NCBI RefSeq assembly: GCF_023347275.1
Contig: NZ_CP094468.1
Coordinates: 1,054,001 to 1,118,000, forward strand
DNA length: 64,000 bases
From: Faecalibacterium sp. I3-3-89
Lineage (GTDB): Bacteria > Bacillota > Clostridia > Oscillospirales > Ruminococcaceae
Direction: 5' to 3'
In this document: piece by piece, positions 8,468-17,690 of the stretch
How positions within the stretch are numbered: position 1 is the first letter of the stretch
Layout: each line of letters starts with the position of its first letter
Translations under genes and position numbers: made by a program
The notes under the pieces: model-generated
Database searches by the model: none
Told to the model about the DNA's origin: nothing
Seen by the model: only the letters and a program-made list of their open reading frames with translations

Positions 8468-9456
8468 GCTGTGCGTATCTGGCCTTTACGGCAAGGGGCG
8501 AGGCACTGGCCCGTCGGCTGGCGGAGGCCCTGCCCGGCAGCGTGAGCCGCTGCGGCGGGGAAGTGACCCTGAAGGGCTGGACGGCGGAGCACTTTGCACA
8601 GAACGAGGCGCTTATTTTTGTAGGAGCTGTGGGCATCGCCGTCCGGGCCGTCGCGCCCTATTGCAAAAGCAAGGCCAGCGACCCAGCGGTGGTGGCTGTG
8701 GACGAGGGCGGGCAGTTCGCCGTGCCCCTGTTGTCGGGCCATCTGGGGGGCGCGAATGCGCTGGCCCGGGCGCTGGCGGAGGTCTGCGGCGCGGTGCCGG
8801 TCATCACGACGGCCACCGATGTCAACGGCCTTTTTGCCGTGGACCTCTGGGCCAAGGCGCAGGGCTGCGCCCTCCTTGAGCCGGAGCGCATCAAGCGCGT
8901 CAGCGGCACCCTGCTGGCCGGACAGACCGTCCGGTACTGGTCGGCGTGGCCGGTGGCGGGGGAGGCCCCCGCCGGGGTGGAGCGGGCCGGGACGCCCGAG
9001 GCCGCTGATTTCGCCCTCACCCTCACGCCGGAGGGCGGGGCGCTCCACCTCGTGCCCCCCATCGGGGTGCTGGGCGTGGGGTGCCGCCGGGGCACGACGG
9101 CAGAGCGGCTGGAAGAGGCGTTCTCGGCCTTCTGTGCCTCGTCGGGCCTCAGCCCGGCGGCAGTCTCGGCGGCTGCCAGCATCGACCTGAAAAAAGAGGA
9201 GCCGGGACTTGCGCAGTTCTGCGAAGCCCACGGCTGGCCCATCACATTCTATTCGGCAGACCAGCTGCGGGCCGTGCCGGGGCAGTTCACCCCCTCGGCC
9301 TTCGTGGCCGGTGTCACCGGCGTGGACAACGTCTGCGAGCGGGCAGCGGCAAAAGCCTCGGGCGGGGCGCTCCTGCTGCCCAAGACAGCGGGCGGCGGCG
9401 TGACGCTGGCGCTGGCCGTCCGCCCCTTTGCACCCGATTGGAGGACAGAGCAATGA
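8464..9456 (+). CDS. cbiG: Cobalt-precorrin-5A hydrolase
   Basis: This 330-residue protein opens the delta-lactone ring of cobalt-precorrin-5A and releases acetaldehyde. The N-terminal CbiG domain shows FVGAVGIAVRAVAPY and PLLSGHLGGANALAR. The C-terminal domain has GVGCRRGTTAERLEEAF, a SIDLKKEEPGL segment and VTGVDNVCERAA. The ATG overlaps the cbiF stop, and the gene ends four bases past the start of cbiH. Confidence 0.92.
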   Translation: MSCAYLAFTARGEALARRLAEALPGSVSRCGGEVTLKGWTAEHFAQNEALIFVGAVGIAVRAVAPYCKSKASDPAVVAVDEGGQFAVPLLSGHLGGANALARALAEVCGAVPVITTATDVNGLFAVDLWAKAQGCALLEPERIKRVSGTLLAGQTVRYWSAWPVAGEAPAGVERAGTPEAADFALTLTPEGGALHLVPPIGVLGVGCRRGTTAERLEEAFSAFCASSGLSPAAVSAAASIDLKKEEPGLAQFCEAHGWPITFYSADQLRAVPGQFTPSAFVAGVTGVDNVCERAAAKASGGALLLPKTAGGGVTLALAVRPFAPDWRTEQ

Positions 9457-10196
9457 GTGAGAACCGAAAGACCGTGTTCGTCGTGGGGCTTGGCCCCGGC
9501 GGCGGACAGTTTCTGACCGTGCAGGCGCAGAGCGCCTTGCAGCAGGCCGAGGTGTTGTGCGGCTATACGGTCTACATCGACCTTGTGCGCCCCCTCTACC
9601 CGGAAAAGGAGTGCTACGCCACCGGCATGACCCGGGAGCTTGACCGCTGCCGCTGGGCGCTGGATACCGCCCGGGCAGGCCGGGATGTGGCGCTGGTCTG
9701 CTCCGGCGATGCCGGGGTCTACGGCATGGCAAGCCCCCTTCTGGAACTGGCCGAGGCGTATCCGGGTGTTGATGTGGAGGTCGTGCCCGGCCTGACCGCC
9801 GCCCTCAGCGGCGGGGCGGTGCTGGGGGCACCGCTGGCCCACGATTTCTGCGTCCTCTCTCTGTCCGACCGCCTCACGCCGTGGGAGGTCATCGAAAAGC
9901 GTCTGGCCTGCGCGGCGCAGGGCGATTTCGCGCTGGCGCTGTACAATCCCTCCTCCAAGGGCCGCCCCGACTACCTGCGCCGGGCCGTGGACATCCTGCT
10001 GGCCCACGGCAAGGCCCCTGACACCCTCTGCGGCTGGGTGCGGAACATCGGCCGGGAGGGACAGGAAAAGCAGCTCCTGCCTCTCAGCCAGCTCCGGGAC
10101 ACCGAGGTGGATATGTTCACCACCGTCTTTGTGGGCAACGCGGCTACCCGCGCACTGAGCGGGCGGATGGTCACGCCGCGGGGGTATCGCCGATGA
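9453..10196 (+). CDS. cbiH: Cobalt-precorrin-3B C17-methyltransferase
   Basis: This 247-residue tetrapyrrole methylase has VVGLGPGGGQFLTVQAQ at the N-terminus, CSGDAGVYGMASPLLE, a VVPGLTAALSGGAVLGAPLAHDF segment and LYNPSSKGRPDYL, all characteristic of CbiH. It catalyses ring contraction and C17 methylation. A GAGGACAGAG site precedes the ATG, and the stop overlaps the cbiJ start. Confidence 0.93.
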   Translation: MSENRKTVFVVGLGPGGGQFLTVQAQSALQQAEVLCGYTVYIDLVRPLYPEKECYATGMTRELDRCRWALDTARAGRDVALVCSGDAGVYGMASPLLELAEAYPGVDVEVVPGLTAALSGGAVLGAPLAHDFCVLSLSDRLTPWEVIEKRLACAAQGDFALALYNPSSKGRPDYLRRAVDILLAHGKAPDTLCGWVRNIGREGQEKQLLPLSQLRDTEVDMFTTVFVGNAATRALSGRMVTPRGYRR

Positions 10197-10930
10197 GAGT
10201 GGTCCTGTTCAGCGGTACCACCGAGGGGCGGGAGCTTTCCCGTCGGCTGGCAGAGCTTGGCCTTGAAGTCACCGTCAGCGTAGCCACCCCGCTGGGGCAG
10301 GAAGAGCAGGGGAGCGCCCCCGGCGTCACCGTCCGGTGCGGGCGGCTCCTGCCCGATGAGATGGCCGCTCTCCTGAAGGGCGCTGCCCTCTGCATCGACG
10401 CCACCCACCCCTACGCAGTGGAGGCGACGAAGAACATCCGGGCGGCGGCAGAGTCGGCGGGGGTCGGGTATCTCCGCCTCCTCCGCCCGGCCAGCCCCCT
10501 GCCGGAGGGCTGTCTTGTCTTCGGGAGCGCAGGGCAGGCGGCGGAGGCGCTGGCGCAAAAGGAAGGAAACCTTCTGCTGGCCACCGGAGCCAAAGAGCTG
10601 ACTCAGTTTGCGGCCATCCCGCCCCAGCGGCTCTATCCCCGCGTCCTGCCCACGCTGGAAAGCATCGCAGCCTGTGAGGCGGCGGGCATCCCCCACCGCA
10701 ACATCATCGCCATGCAGGGGCCGTTCAGCTTCGCGCTCAATCAGGCGATGATGGAGCAGTTCCGTATCCGCTGGCTGGTCACGAAAGACGGCGGCGCAGC
10801 GGGCGGATTCGACGAAAAAGCCGCTGCTGCCGCCGCCGCGGGGGCGCAGCTGGTGGTCATCCGCCGCCCGCCCGAGGAGGGCGAGACGGCGGAAGAGGTG
10901 CTGAAACGCTGCAAGGAGATGATAAGATGA
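10193..10930 (+). CDS. cbiJ: Cobalt-precorrin-6A reductase
   Basis: This 245-residue protein has the CbiJ N-terminal motif VLFSGTTEGRELSRRLAELG and the conserved IDATHPYAVEATKNIRAAAE segment. Later come RVLPTLESI and the MQGPFSFALNQAMMEQF and WLVTKDGGAAGGFDEK stretches. It reduces the macrocycle using a pyridine nucleotide. Both ends overlap their neighbours by four bases. Confidence 0.92.
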   Translation: MRVVLFSGTTEGRELSRRLAELGLEVTVSVATPLGQEEQGSAPGVTVRCGRLLPDEMAALLKGAALCIDATHPYAVEATKNIRAAAESAGVGYLRLLRPASPLPEGCLVFGSAGQAAEALAQKEGNLLLATGAKELTQFAAIPPQRLYPRVLPTLESIAACEAAGIPHRNIIAMQGPFSFALNQAMMEQFRIRWLVTKDGGAAGGFDEKAAAAAAAGAQLVVIRRPPEEGETAEEVLKRCKEMIR

Positions 10931-12120
10931 ACGTGACACTCATCGGCATGGGTTCCGGCCAGCCCGAGAGTCTGACCCTCCAGAGTCTGGCCGCGCTGCG
11001 GCAGGCCGACCTCATCCTTGGTGCGCGGCGTCTGCTGGCGGCTCTGCCCGCCGGCTGCACTGCCAACCGCGCCGCTGCCTACCGCGCCGACGAGGTGGCG
11101 GAGCTTCTGCACACCTCCGGCGCAGAGAACGCCGTGCTGGTCTACAGCGGCGACACCGGCTTTTACTCCGGCGCAGCCGCGCTGCTGGATAAGCTTTCGG
11201 CTCTCGGCATCCGCACCCGGGTGCTGCCGGGTCTTTCCAGCGTCCAGCTCCTTGCGGCGGCGCTGGGCCGTCCGTGGCAGGACTGGAACCTCGTCTCGGC
11301 CCATGGCCGCGCCTGCGACCCGGTGGCCGAGTGTATGCAGGGCAGGCCCGCCTTTTTCCTCACCGGCGGCAGTGAAGACCCTGCCACCCTCTGCGCCCAG
11401 CTGGCGGCGGAGGGCTTCGGCGAGGTGGAGGCCGTCGTGGGCCAGTGCCTCGGCACGCCGGAAGAGAAGCTCTTCCGGGGCAGGGTGCAGGAGCTGGCGG
11501 CGGGCCGCTTCGACAGCCTGAGCGTCCTCCTCGTGGAGGCCGCAGAGGTGCAGCCCCGCCGCACGCCGGGCCTGCCGGATGAAGCGTTCGAGCGGGGCAG
11601 TGTCCCCATGACCAAGCAGGAGGTGCGGGCTGCTGTGCTGGCAAAGCTGGCCGTCCGCCCGGAGGATATCCTGTGGGACGTGGGGGCCGGGACGGGCAGT
11701 GTCAGCGTGGAGCTGGCGCTGGCTGCGCCCCGGGGCAGGGTCTACGCGGTGGAGTGCGACCCGGAGGGCTGCGCCCTCATCCGGGCCAACCGCCAGAGAT
11801 TCCTCGCCCGCAACCTGACCCTCGTGGAGGGGCTTGCCCCCGCCGCGCTGGCCGACCTGCCCGCGCCGGACGCCGTCTTTATCGGCGGCAGCAAGGGCAG
11901 CCTCGCCGCCATCGTGGACGCTGCGCTGGAAAAGAACCCCGCCGCCCGCATCTGTGCGTCGGCCATCGCCCTCGAGACCCTCTCGGCGGCGGTGGCTGCG
12001 CTGACGGCCCGGGGCCGGACGGTGCAGGTGAGCCAGATCGCCGTCAGCCGGGCCAGAGCCGTGGGCGGGCTGCACCTCATGATGGCCCAGAACCCTATCT
12101 ACCTCATCACGGGAGAATGA
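10927..12120 (+). CDS. cbiET: Bifunctional cobalt-precorrin-7 C5- / precorrin-8 C15-methyltransferase (decarboxylating), CbiE-CbiT fusion
   Basis: The protein is 397 residues. Residues 1-200 are the CbiE methylase: LIGMGSGQPESLTLQS, VYSGDTGFYSGAAALL and VLPGLSSVQLLAAALG. From about 220, after a short linker (GSVPMTKQEVRAAVLAKL), comes CbiT, with DVGAGTGSVSVELA as the SAM-binding motif and AVECDPEGCALIRANRQRF. The fusion methylates C5 and C15 and decarboxylates the acetate side chain. It is coupled to cbiJ by ATGA. Confidence 0.94.
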   Translation: MNVTLIGMGSGQPESLTLQSLAALRQADLILGARRLLAALPAGCTANRAAAYRADEVAELLHTSGAENAVLVYSGDTGFYSGAAALLDKLSALGIRTRVLPGLSSVQLLAAALGRPWQDWNLVSAHGRACDPVAECMQGRPAFFLTGGSEDPATLCAQLAAEGFGEVEAVVGQCLGTPEEKLFRGRVQELAAGRFDSLSVLLVEAAEVQPRRTPGLPDEAFERGSVPMTKQEVRAAVLAKLAVRPEDILWDVGAGTGSVSVELALAAPRGRVYAVECDPEGCALIRANRQRFLARNLTLVEGLAPAALADLPAPDAVFIGGSKGSLAAIVDAALEKNPAARICASAIALETLSAAVAALTARGRTVQVSQIAVSRARAVGGLHLMMAQNPIYLITGE

Positions 12121-12122
12121 CC

Positions 12123-13475
12123 ATGATCCAATTTCTGCTGGCGGCACCCCGCTCGGGCAGCGGCAAGACCACCATGACCTGCGCCCTCCTGATGGCGCTC
12201 AAGCGGCGGGGCTACACGCCCTGCGCATTCAAGAGCGGGCCGGACTACATCGACCCCATGTTCCACCGGGCGGTGCTGGGGGTGGAGAGCCACAACCTCG
12301 ACCTCTTTTTCTCCCCGCCCGAAACGGTGCGTACCCTCTACGCGAAGGGAGCCTCCGGCCACGGCGCGGCGGTCTGTGAGGGGGCGATGGGCTTCTACGA
12401 TGGCCTCGGCGGTGTGAGCGACAAGGCCAGCGCGTGGCATCTGGCCGACACGCTGGGCCTGCCGGTGCTGCTGGTGGTGGAGCCGAAGGGCCAGAGCCTG
12501 ACGCTGGCCGCAGAGCTGCGGGGCCTCGACGGCTTCCGCACCCCCAGCCATCTTGCGGGCATCCTGCTCAACAACTGCACGGCCCGGATGCACGCCCTGC
12601 TGGCCCCCATGCTGGAAGCGGAAACGGGCCTGCCGGTGCTGGGTTTCCTGCCCAAGCTCCCGGAGGCCGTCATCGGGAGCCGCCATCTCGGCCTCTATAC
12701 GGCGGCAGAGGTGGAGGACCTGCAAAAAAAGCTGGCCGCACTGGCCGCAGCGGCGGAGGAGCAGATCGACTGGCCCCGCCTGCTGGCCCTCTGCGAAAAA
12801 GAGCCGCCCGCCCTGTCCGGGCAGGCGGAGACACCCCCGGCCCGCGTCCGCATTGCTGTGGCGCAGGACGAAGCCTTCTGCTTCACCTACGCCGAGACGC
12901 TGGAAGCGCTCCGGGACGCCGGGGCAGAGCCAGTCTTTTTCAGCCCTCTCCGGGACGCAAGCCTGCCGGAGAAGGTCGGCGGGCTGTATCTGCCCGGCGG
13001 CTACCCGGAGCTTCACGCCAAAGCACTGAGCGAAAATACCGCGCTTCTGCGCGAGATAAAAAAGAGGGTCGAAGCCGGTCTGCCCACAGTGGCCGAGTGC
13101 GGCGGCTTCCTCTATCTGGGGCAGCGGCTCACCGACACCGCCGGGCAGAGCTGGCCGATGGCCGGCGTTCTGCCGGGGACGGCGCAGGACGCCGGGCGGC
13201 TCGTCCGGTTCGGATATGCCGAGCTGAGGGCCGAAGAGGACAGTATGCTCTTCCGGTCCGGAGAGCATTTTCCCATCCATGAGTTCCACCACTGGGACTC
13301 CACCGCCAACGGCACGGCCCTCACGGCCCGCAAGCCGGTGGGGGGCACGGAATGGCGGTGCGGATTTGCAAACGAGCATTTCTATGCGGGTTTCCCGCAT
13401 TTATACTGGGCGGGCACGCCCCTGCCGCAGCGTTTTGCCGCTGCGGCGGAAACATATAGGAGAGACCATGACTGA
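12123..13475 (+). CDS. cbiA: Cobyrinate a,c-diamide synthase
   Basis: The protein is 450 residues from the preferred ATG. An in-frame ATG at 12117 sits one base from the GGGAG site, whereas ATG 12123 is seven bases away. The N-terminal P-loop APRSGSGKTT and the FKSGPDYIDPMFH and CEGAMGFYDGLGG segments form the ATP-amidation domain. The C-terminal glutaminase carries YLPGGYPELHAKAL and the nucleophile Cys in AECGGFLYLG. It amidates the a and c carboxylates of cobyrinic acid. Confidence 0.93.
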   Translation: MIQFLLAAPRSGSGKTTMTCALLMALKRRGYTPCAFKSGPDYIDPMFHRAVLGVESHNLDLFFSPPETVRTLYAKGASGHGAAVCEGAMGFYDGLGGVSDKASAWHLADTLGLPVLLVVEPKGQSLTLAAELRGLDGFRTPSHLAGILLNNCTARMHALLAPMLEAETGLPVLGFLPKLPEAVIGSRHLGLYTAAEVEDLQKKLAALAAAAEEQIDWPRLLALCEKEPPALSGQAETPPARVRIAVAQDEAFCFTYAETLEALRDAGAEPVFFSPLRDASLPEKVGGLYLPGGYPELHAKALSENTALLREIKKRVEAGLPTVAECGGFLYLGQRLTDTAGQSWPMAGVLPGTAQDAGRLVRFGYAELRAEEDSMLFRSGEHFPIHEFHHWDSTANGTALTARKPVGGTEWRCGFANEHFYAGFPHLYWAGTPLPQRFAAAAETYRRDHD

Positions 13476-14544
13476 GACAGAACTTGCCGCCCTCTGCGCG
13501 GCCATCACGCCGCCGGACGAAGCCGCCCGGGCGGCGGCACACGCCCACTGGGCCAGCCTCGCAAAACCGCTGGGCGGGCTGGGGGCACTGGAAACTGTGC
13601 TCGAAGACGCCGCGGCCCTTACCGGCAGCGCGAAACTGGAGTTTTCCCACCGCGCGGTGCTGGTGCTCTGCGCCGACAACGGCGTGGTGGCGCAGGGCGT
13701 CAGCCAGACCGACAGCAGCGTGACCCGCGCCGTGGCCGAGAACCTCGCCGCCCGCCGCACCAGCGTCTGCCGGATGGCCCAGACGGCCCGGTGCGAGGTG
13801 GTGCCGGTGGATATGGGCATCGCGGGCGGGCCTGTGGCAGGCGTCCTCGACTGCCGCATCGCCCCGGGCACGGCGGACTTTACCCTTGGCCCGGCCATGA
13901 GCCGGGCGCAGGCTGTGGAAGCGGTCGGACGGGGCATCCGGCTGGTGCAGGAGCAGAAGAAAGCGGGCGTCGGCCTGCTGGCCACCGGGGAGATGGGCAT
14001 TGGCAACACGACAACGTCCAGCGCCGTGGCCGCTGTCCTGCTGGGGCAGCCGGTGGAGCGGATGACAGGACGAGGGGCAGGCCTCTCGGATGCAGGCCTT
14101 GCCCGGAAGGTCGATGCCATCCATCGCGGCATCGTCCGGAATCAGCCCGACCCCGCCGACCCGCTGGACGTGATGGCGAAGCTGGGCGGCTTCGACATCG
14201 CGGGGCTTTGTGGCATCTTTCTCGGCGGGGCCTTGGAGGGAGTGCCCGTGCTGGCCGACGGCTTCATCAGCGGAGTGGCGGCGCTCTGCGCAGTCCGGCT
14301 CTGCCCGGCGGCGGAAAAGGCGGTCTTTGCCAGCCATTGCTCTACCGAGCCGGCCGCGAAGCTGGTGCTGGATGCACTGAACAAAAAAGCCCTCATCACG
14401 GCAGGCCTCCATCTGGGCGAGGGCACCGGCGCGGTGGCCGCCATCCCGCTGTGGGATATGGCGCTGGCCGTCTACGATGGCTGCTATTCCTTCGCAGAGG
14501 GCGGCATCGATGCCTACACGCCGCAGGGAGGCGCGGGATGCTGA
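13468..14544 (+). CDS. cobT: Nicotinate-nucleotide:dimethylbenzimidazole phosphoribosyltransferase
   Basis: This 358-residue protein activates the lower-ligand base. It shows the family segments SLAKPLGGLGALE, LCADNGVVAQGVSQ, TGEMGIGNTTTSSA and, near the C-terminus, LHLGEGTGAVAAIPL with the catalytic Glu. The start overlaps the end of cbiA by eight bases, and AGGAGAGACC supplies the binding site. No BluB or anaerobic bza genes are visible, so the source of the base is not shown here. Confidence 0.93.
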   Translation: MTETELAALCAAITPPDEAARAAAHAHWASLAKPLGGLGALETVLEDAAALTGSAKLEFSHRAVLVLCADNGVVAQGVSQTDSSVTRAVAENLAARRTSVCRMAQTARCEVVPVDMGIAGGPVAGVLDCRIAPGTADFTLGPAMSRAQAVEAVGRGIRLVQEQKKAGVGLLATGEMGIGNTTTSSAVAAVLLGQPVERMTGRGAGLSDAGLARKVDAIHRGIVRNQPDPADPLDVMAKLGGFDIAGLCGIFLGGALEGVPVLADGFISGVAALCAVRLCPAAEKAVFASHCSTEPAAKLVLDALNKKALITAGLHLGEGTGAVAAIPLWDMALAVYDGCYSFAEGGIDAYTPQGGAGC

Positions 14545-15062
14545 CGCTGGTCATCGGCGGCGCAGCCAGCGGAAAGAGCGCCTACGCCGAGAGTCTTGTC
14601 TTAAAGACCGGCCTGCCCCGGTACTACCTCGCCACCATGCAGGTCTGGGACGCCGAGTGCGCCGCCCGGGTGGAAAAGCACCGGAAGATGCGGGCCGAAA
14701 AGCAGTTCGAGACGCTGGAGTGCCCGCTCCACCTCGACCATCTGGCTCTGCCCGGCCGGGGGACCGTCCTCTTGGAAGACCTCGGCAACCTTGTGGCCAA
14801 TGAGCTTTACGACCCCGGCGGGGCGGGAGAGCACACCGCAAAGGCCGTTCTGACCGGGCTGGAGCGCCTCGCCGCCGGGTGCAGCGACCTCATCGTCGTG
14901 TCGAACGAGGTGTTCAGCGGCGGGGCCGACTATGTAGGCGATACCGCGCAGTATCTGCGGGCGCTGGCGCAGGTAAACAACGCCTTCGCCGCCCGGGCGG
15001 ACAACGTCTGCCTGGTGGTCTGCGGCCTGCCGGTGTATTACAAGGGGGGAGAGAAGCTGTGA
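14538..15062 (+). CDS. cobU: Adenosylcobinamide kinase / adenosylcobinamide-phosphate guanylyltransferase
   Basis: This 174-residue protein has P-loop GGAASGKSAYAE, the YYLATMQVWDAEC segment, KHRKMRAEK, a DLGNLVANELY stretch and VVSNEVFSGG. It phosphorylates and then guanylylates adenosylcobinamide for nucleotide-loop assembly. The usual GIVP after NEVG is written FSGGADYV here, a divergent form. The gene overlaps the cobT stop and the cobS start. Confidence 0.9.
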   Translation: MLTLVIGGAASGKSAYAESLVLKTGLPRYYLATMQVWDAECAARVEKHRKMRAEKQFETLECPLHLDHLALPGRGTVLLEDLGNLVANELYDPGGAGEHTAKAVLTGLERLAAGCSDLIVVSNEVFSGGADYVGDTAQYLRALAQVNNAFAARADNVCLVVCGLPVYYKGGEKL

Positions 15063-15811
15063 CCATTTTGCAGACCATCGCGGTAGCCTTTGCGATGTTT
15101 TCGGCCCTGCCGGTACCGCAGTTCGGGTGGAACGAGAAGAATATGCGGTACGCCATGTGTGCCTTCCCCCTCATCGGGCTGGTGTGCGGCGGGCTGTGGT
15201 GCCTCTGCGGCGTCCTGCCCCTGCCGGATATGGCCCGGGCGGCGGCGTTCTGCCTCGTGCCGGTGGCTGTCACCGGCGGCATCCATCTGGACGGCTATGC
15301 CGACACCTCGGATGCCCTCTCGAGCTACGGCGACCGCGAAAAAAAGCTCGAGATCCTGAAGGATTCTCACTGCGGTGCCTTTGCCGTCATCCGGCTGTGC
15401 AGTTATTTTGTCGCCTACTTCGGCCTCTGCGGCAGTGTGCGGTTCACCCCTCGTGTGGGGCTGTGCTGGACGCTGGCGCTGGTGCTGGAACGGGCGCTGT
15501 CCGGCTTTGCCGTGGCGGCATTCCCGCTGGCGAAGGATACCGGCCTTGCCCACACCTTCGCCACGGCGGCGGACAGGCAGACCGTCCGCCGTTTCCTCTG
15601 CGGGGCGTCGGCCCTGCTGGTGCTGGCGCTGACGGTGCTGGGGGGTGGTGCTCTGGCGGCAGCGGCGCTTCTGGCGATGAGCCGCTATTATTTTGTGGCG
15701 AAAAAGCAGTTCGGCGGCATCACCGGCGATCTGGCCGGGTGGTTTCTGCAGCGGGCTGAGCTGTGGATGCTGGCGGCGCTGGCTGTCAGCCAGTGGGGAG
15801 GAGTGCTGTAA
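15059..15811 (+). CDS. cobS: Adenosylcobinamide-GDP ribazoletransferase (cobalamin synthase)
   Basis: This 250-residue membrane protein starts at GTG 15059, which overlaps the cobU stop and is preceded by a GGGGGGAGAG site. The metal-binding motif HLDGYADTSDAL (near residues 80-91) and several hydrophobic helices identify CobS. It joins alpha-ribazole to adenosylcobinamide-GDP. No ATG precedes the conserved region except one around residue 13, so the GTG start is favoured. Confidence 0.9.
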   Translation: MTILQTIAVAFAMFSALPVPQFGWNEKNMRYAMCAFPLIGLVCGGLWCLCGVLPLPDMARAAAFCLVPVAVTGGIHLDGYADTSDALSSYGDREKKLEILKDSHCGAFAVIRLCSYFVAYFGLCGSVRFTPRVGLCWTLALVLERALSGFAVAAFPLAKDTGLAHTFATAADRQTVRRFLCGASALLVLALTVLGGGALAAAALLAMSRYYFVAKKQFGGITGDLAGWFLQRAELWMLAALAVSQWGGVL

Positions 15812-16138
15812 ATGATGTTCATCACAGGGCCGCTCTACAGCGGCAAGCGCACCTTTGCGCGGAAGTTCCGGGGCAGCGTCATCGCCGATGTGCAGGACGC
15901 CGCTGCGGAAGTCCAGACCCCGGAGCAGCTCGAAGCGCTGGCCCGGGAGCTGGCGGAATACGATATTGTCATCGCCACCGAGGTCGGCGGCGGTGTTGTC
16001 CCGATGGATGCCGGAGCGCGTGCCGGGCGGGAGGCCGCCGGGCGGCTGGCCTGCCTGCTGGCCGCCCGCGCCGACTGCGTGGTGCAGATGTTCTGCGGCA
16101 TCCCGACGGTATTGAAAGGAGAATTGCCCTCATGTTGA
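15812..16138 (+). CDS. Miniature CobU-like P-loop protein
   Basis: This 108-residue protein lies between cobS and cobC. Its N-terminus (MFITGPLYSGKRTFARKF) is a P-loop of the CobU kind. Residues 50-95 (EVGGGVVPMDAGARAGREAAGRL) match the C-terminal part of CobU. The central region that binds the other half of the active site is missing. A full-length cobU sits just upstream. It could be a duplicated and shrunken copy, a regulatory partner or a minimal kinase; none of these is established. It follows the cobS stop directly and overlaps cobC by seven bases. Confidence 0.65.
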   Translation: MMFITGPLYSGKRTFARKFRGSVIADVQDAAAEVQTPEQLEALARELAEYDIVIATEVGGGVVPMDAGARAGREAAGRLACLLAARADCVVQMFCGIPTVLKGELPSC

Positions 16139-16737
16139 TCTATTTACTGCGTCATGGCCTGACCGAATACAACGCCCAGAAGCGCTATCAGGGCCAGCGC
16201 GACATCCCGCTCTCGGCGGAGGGCCTGCGCCAGCTGCGCCGGGCCGACATCGACCCGAAGGTGGTCTATATCACACCGCTGCAGCGGACGGCCCAGACGG
16301 CCCGGGTGCTCTTCCCGGACGCAAAACTCGTGGTCGTCAAAGACCTGCAGGAGATGTGCTTTGGCAGCTTCGAGGGGAAGAACTACGTCGAGATGGAGCA
16401 CGACGCCGACTATCAGGCGTGGGTGAAGGCCAACTGCGAGAGCAAGTGCCCCGACGGCGAGCGGAAGGACGATTTCTCCGCCCGCATTTGCAATGCATTC
16501 TCCGGTCTGGTGGACAAGGCACTGGCCGACGGCGAGGAGCTGCTGGTCATCCTCGCCCACGGCGGCACCCAGATGGCGGCGATGGAGCGGTATGTCCTGC
16601 CCCGGCGCGGCTATTATGAGTGGTGCGGCCCCAACGCGGGCGGCTATGTGTTGGACGCCGCCGACTGGGCAGAAAAGCGCCAGCTCCGCCTCGTCAGGAC
16701 CGTGCAGTACACGAAGGACGCGGAGGCGGACGCATGA
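16132..16737 (+). CDS. cobC: Alpha-ribazole phosphatase-type histidine phosphatase
   Basis: This 201-residue histidine phosphatase (phosphoglycerate mutase superfamily) has LLRHGLTEYNAQKRYQGQRD with the catalytic RHG, YITPLQRTAQTARVLF, EMCFGSFEGKNY and ILAHGGTQMAAMER. In this operon it most likely removes phosphate from alpha-ribazole phosphate or adenosylcobalamin phosphate. The start follows AAAGGAG with nine-base spacing, inside the preceding gene. Confidence 0.85.
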   Translation: MLIYLLRHGLTEYNAQKRYQGQRDIPLSAEGLRQLRRADIDPKVVYITPLQRTAQTARVLFPDAKLVVVKDLQEMCFGSFEGKNYVEMEHDADYQAWVKANCESKCPDGERKDDFSARICNAFSGLVDKALADGEELLVILAHGGTQMAAMERYVLPRRGYYEWCGPNAGGYVLDAADWAEKRQLRLVRTVQYTKDAEADA

Positions 16738-17690
16738 TGACCGTCTGGGCTGTGCTGGGGGGCTTCGTGCTGGATGCCATCTTCGGCGACCCGGCGTGGC
16801 TGCCTCACCCGGTGGTGTACATGGGCAAGGCCATCTCCCGGCTGGAAAAATTTCTCCGCGCCCGCCTGCCGAAGACGCCGCAGGGCGAGCTGCTGGGCGG
16901 CGCGGTGCTGGCGTTCTGCCTGCCGGTGGGGACGCTGCTGCTCACGGGCCTTGTCTGCTGGGGTGCGGCACGGCTCCACCCTCTGCTGGGGCTTGCCGTG
17001 CAGATGTTCTGGTGCGGGCAGGCGCTGGCCGCAAAGGGGCTGGTGCAGGAGAGCACGAATGTCTATGCCGAGCTGAAAAAAGGCAGCCTGCCCGCTGCCC
17101 GGAAGGCCGTGAGCCGCATCGTGGGCCGTGACACGGAAGCGCTGACTGCTGAGGGCGTGACCCGAGCGGCGGTGGAGACCGTGGCCGAAAACGCCAGCGA
17201 CGGCGTCATCGCGCCGCTGCTCTATATGCTGCTGGGCGGTGCGCCGCTGGCCCTGACCTACAAGGCCATCAACACGATGGACAGCATGGTGGGCTACAAG
17301 AACGAGAAATATCTCTATTTTGGCCGTGCGGCGGCAAAGCTGGACGATGTGGCAAACTATATCCCGAGCCGTCTGGCGGCGCTGCTCTGGATCATGGCGG
17401 CGGCGTTCACCCGCAATGACGCCAAGGGCGCGTGGCGTATCTGGCGGCGGGACCGCCGCAATCACGCCAGCCCCAACAGCGCCCAGACTGAGAGCGCCTG
17501 CGCCGGTGCGCTGGGCGTCCAGCTGGCCGGGCCGGCCTATTATTTCGGGGAATATTATCCGAAGCCCACCATCGGCGACCCGCTGCGGCCCATCGAGCCG
17601 GAGGATATTCTGCGGGCAGATCAGATGATGTATGCAGCCAGCGGGCTTGCGCTGGCGTTTGGATGTGCGATACGGGGGTTCTTGGGATGA
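16734..17690 (+). CDS. cbiB: Adenosylcobinamide-phosphate synthase
   Basis: This 318-residue membrane protein joins aminopropanol phosphate to adenosylcobyric acid. Recognisable parts are FVLDAIFGDPAWLPHPVVYMG at the N-terminus, AAVETVAENASDGVIAPLLY in the middle and MDSMVGYKNEKYLYFGRAAAKLDD. Two ATG codons (16734 and 16737) are adjacent; the first overlaps the cobC stop and has GGAGG seven bases before it. Confidence 0.92.
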   Translation: MMTVWAVLGGFVLDAIFGDPAWLPHPVVYMGKAISRLEKFLRARLPKTPQGELLGGAVLAFCLPVGTLLLTGLVCWGAARLHPLLGLAVQMFWCGQALAAKGLVQESTNVYAELKKGSLPAARKAVSRIVGRDTEALTAEGVTRAAVETVAENASDGVIAPLLYMLLGGAPLALTYKAINTMDSMVGYKNEKYLYFGRAAAKLDDVANYIPSRLAALLWIMAAAFTRNDAKGAWRIWRRDRRNHASPNSAQTESACAGALGVQLAGPAYYFGEYYPKPTIGDPLRPIEPEDILRADQMMYAASGLALAFGCAIRGFLG

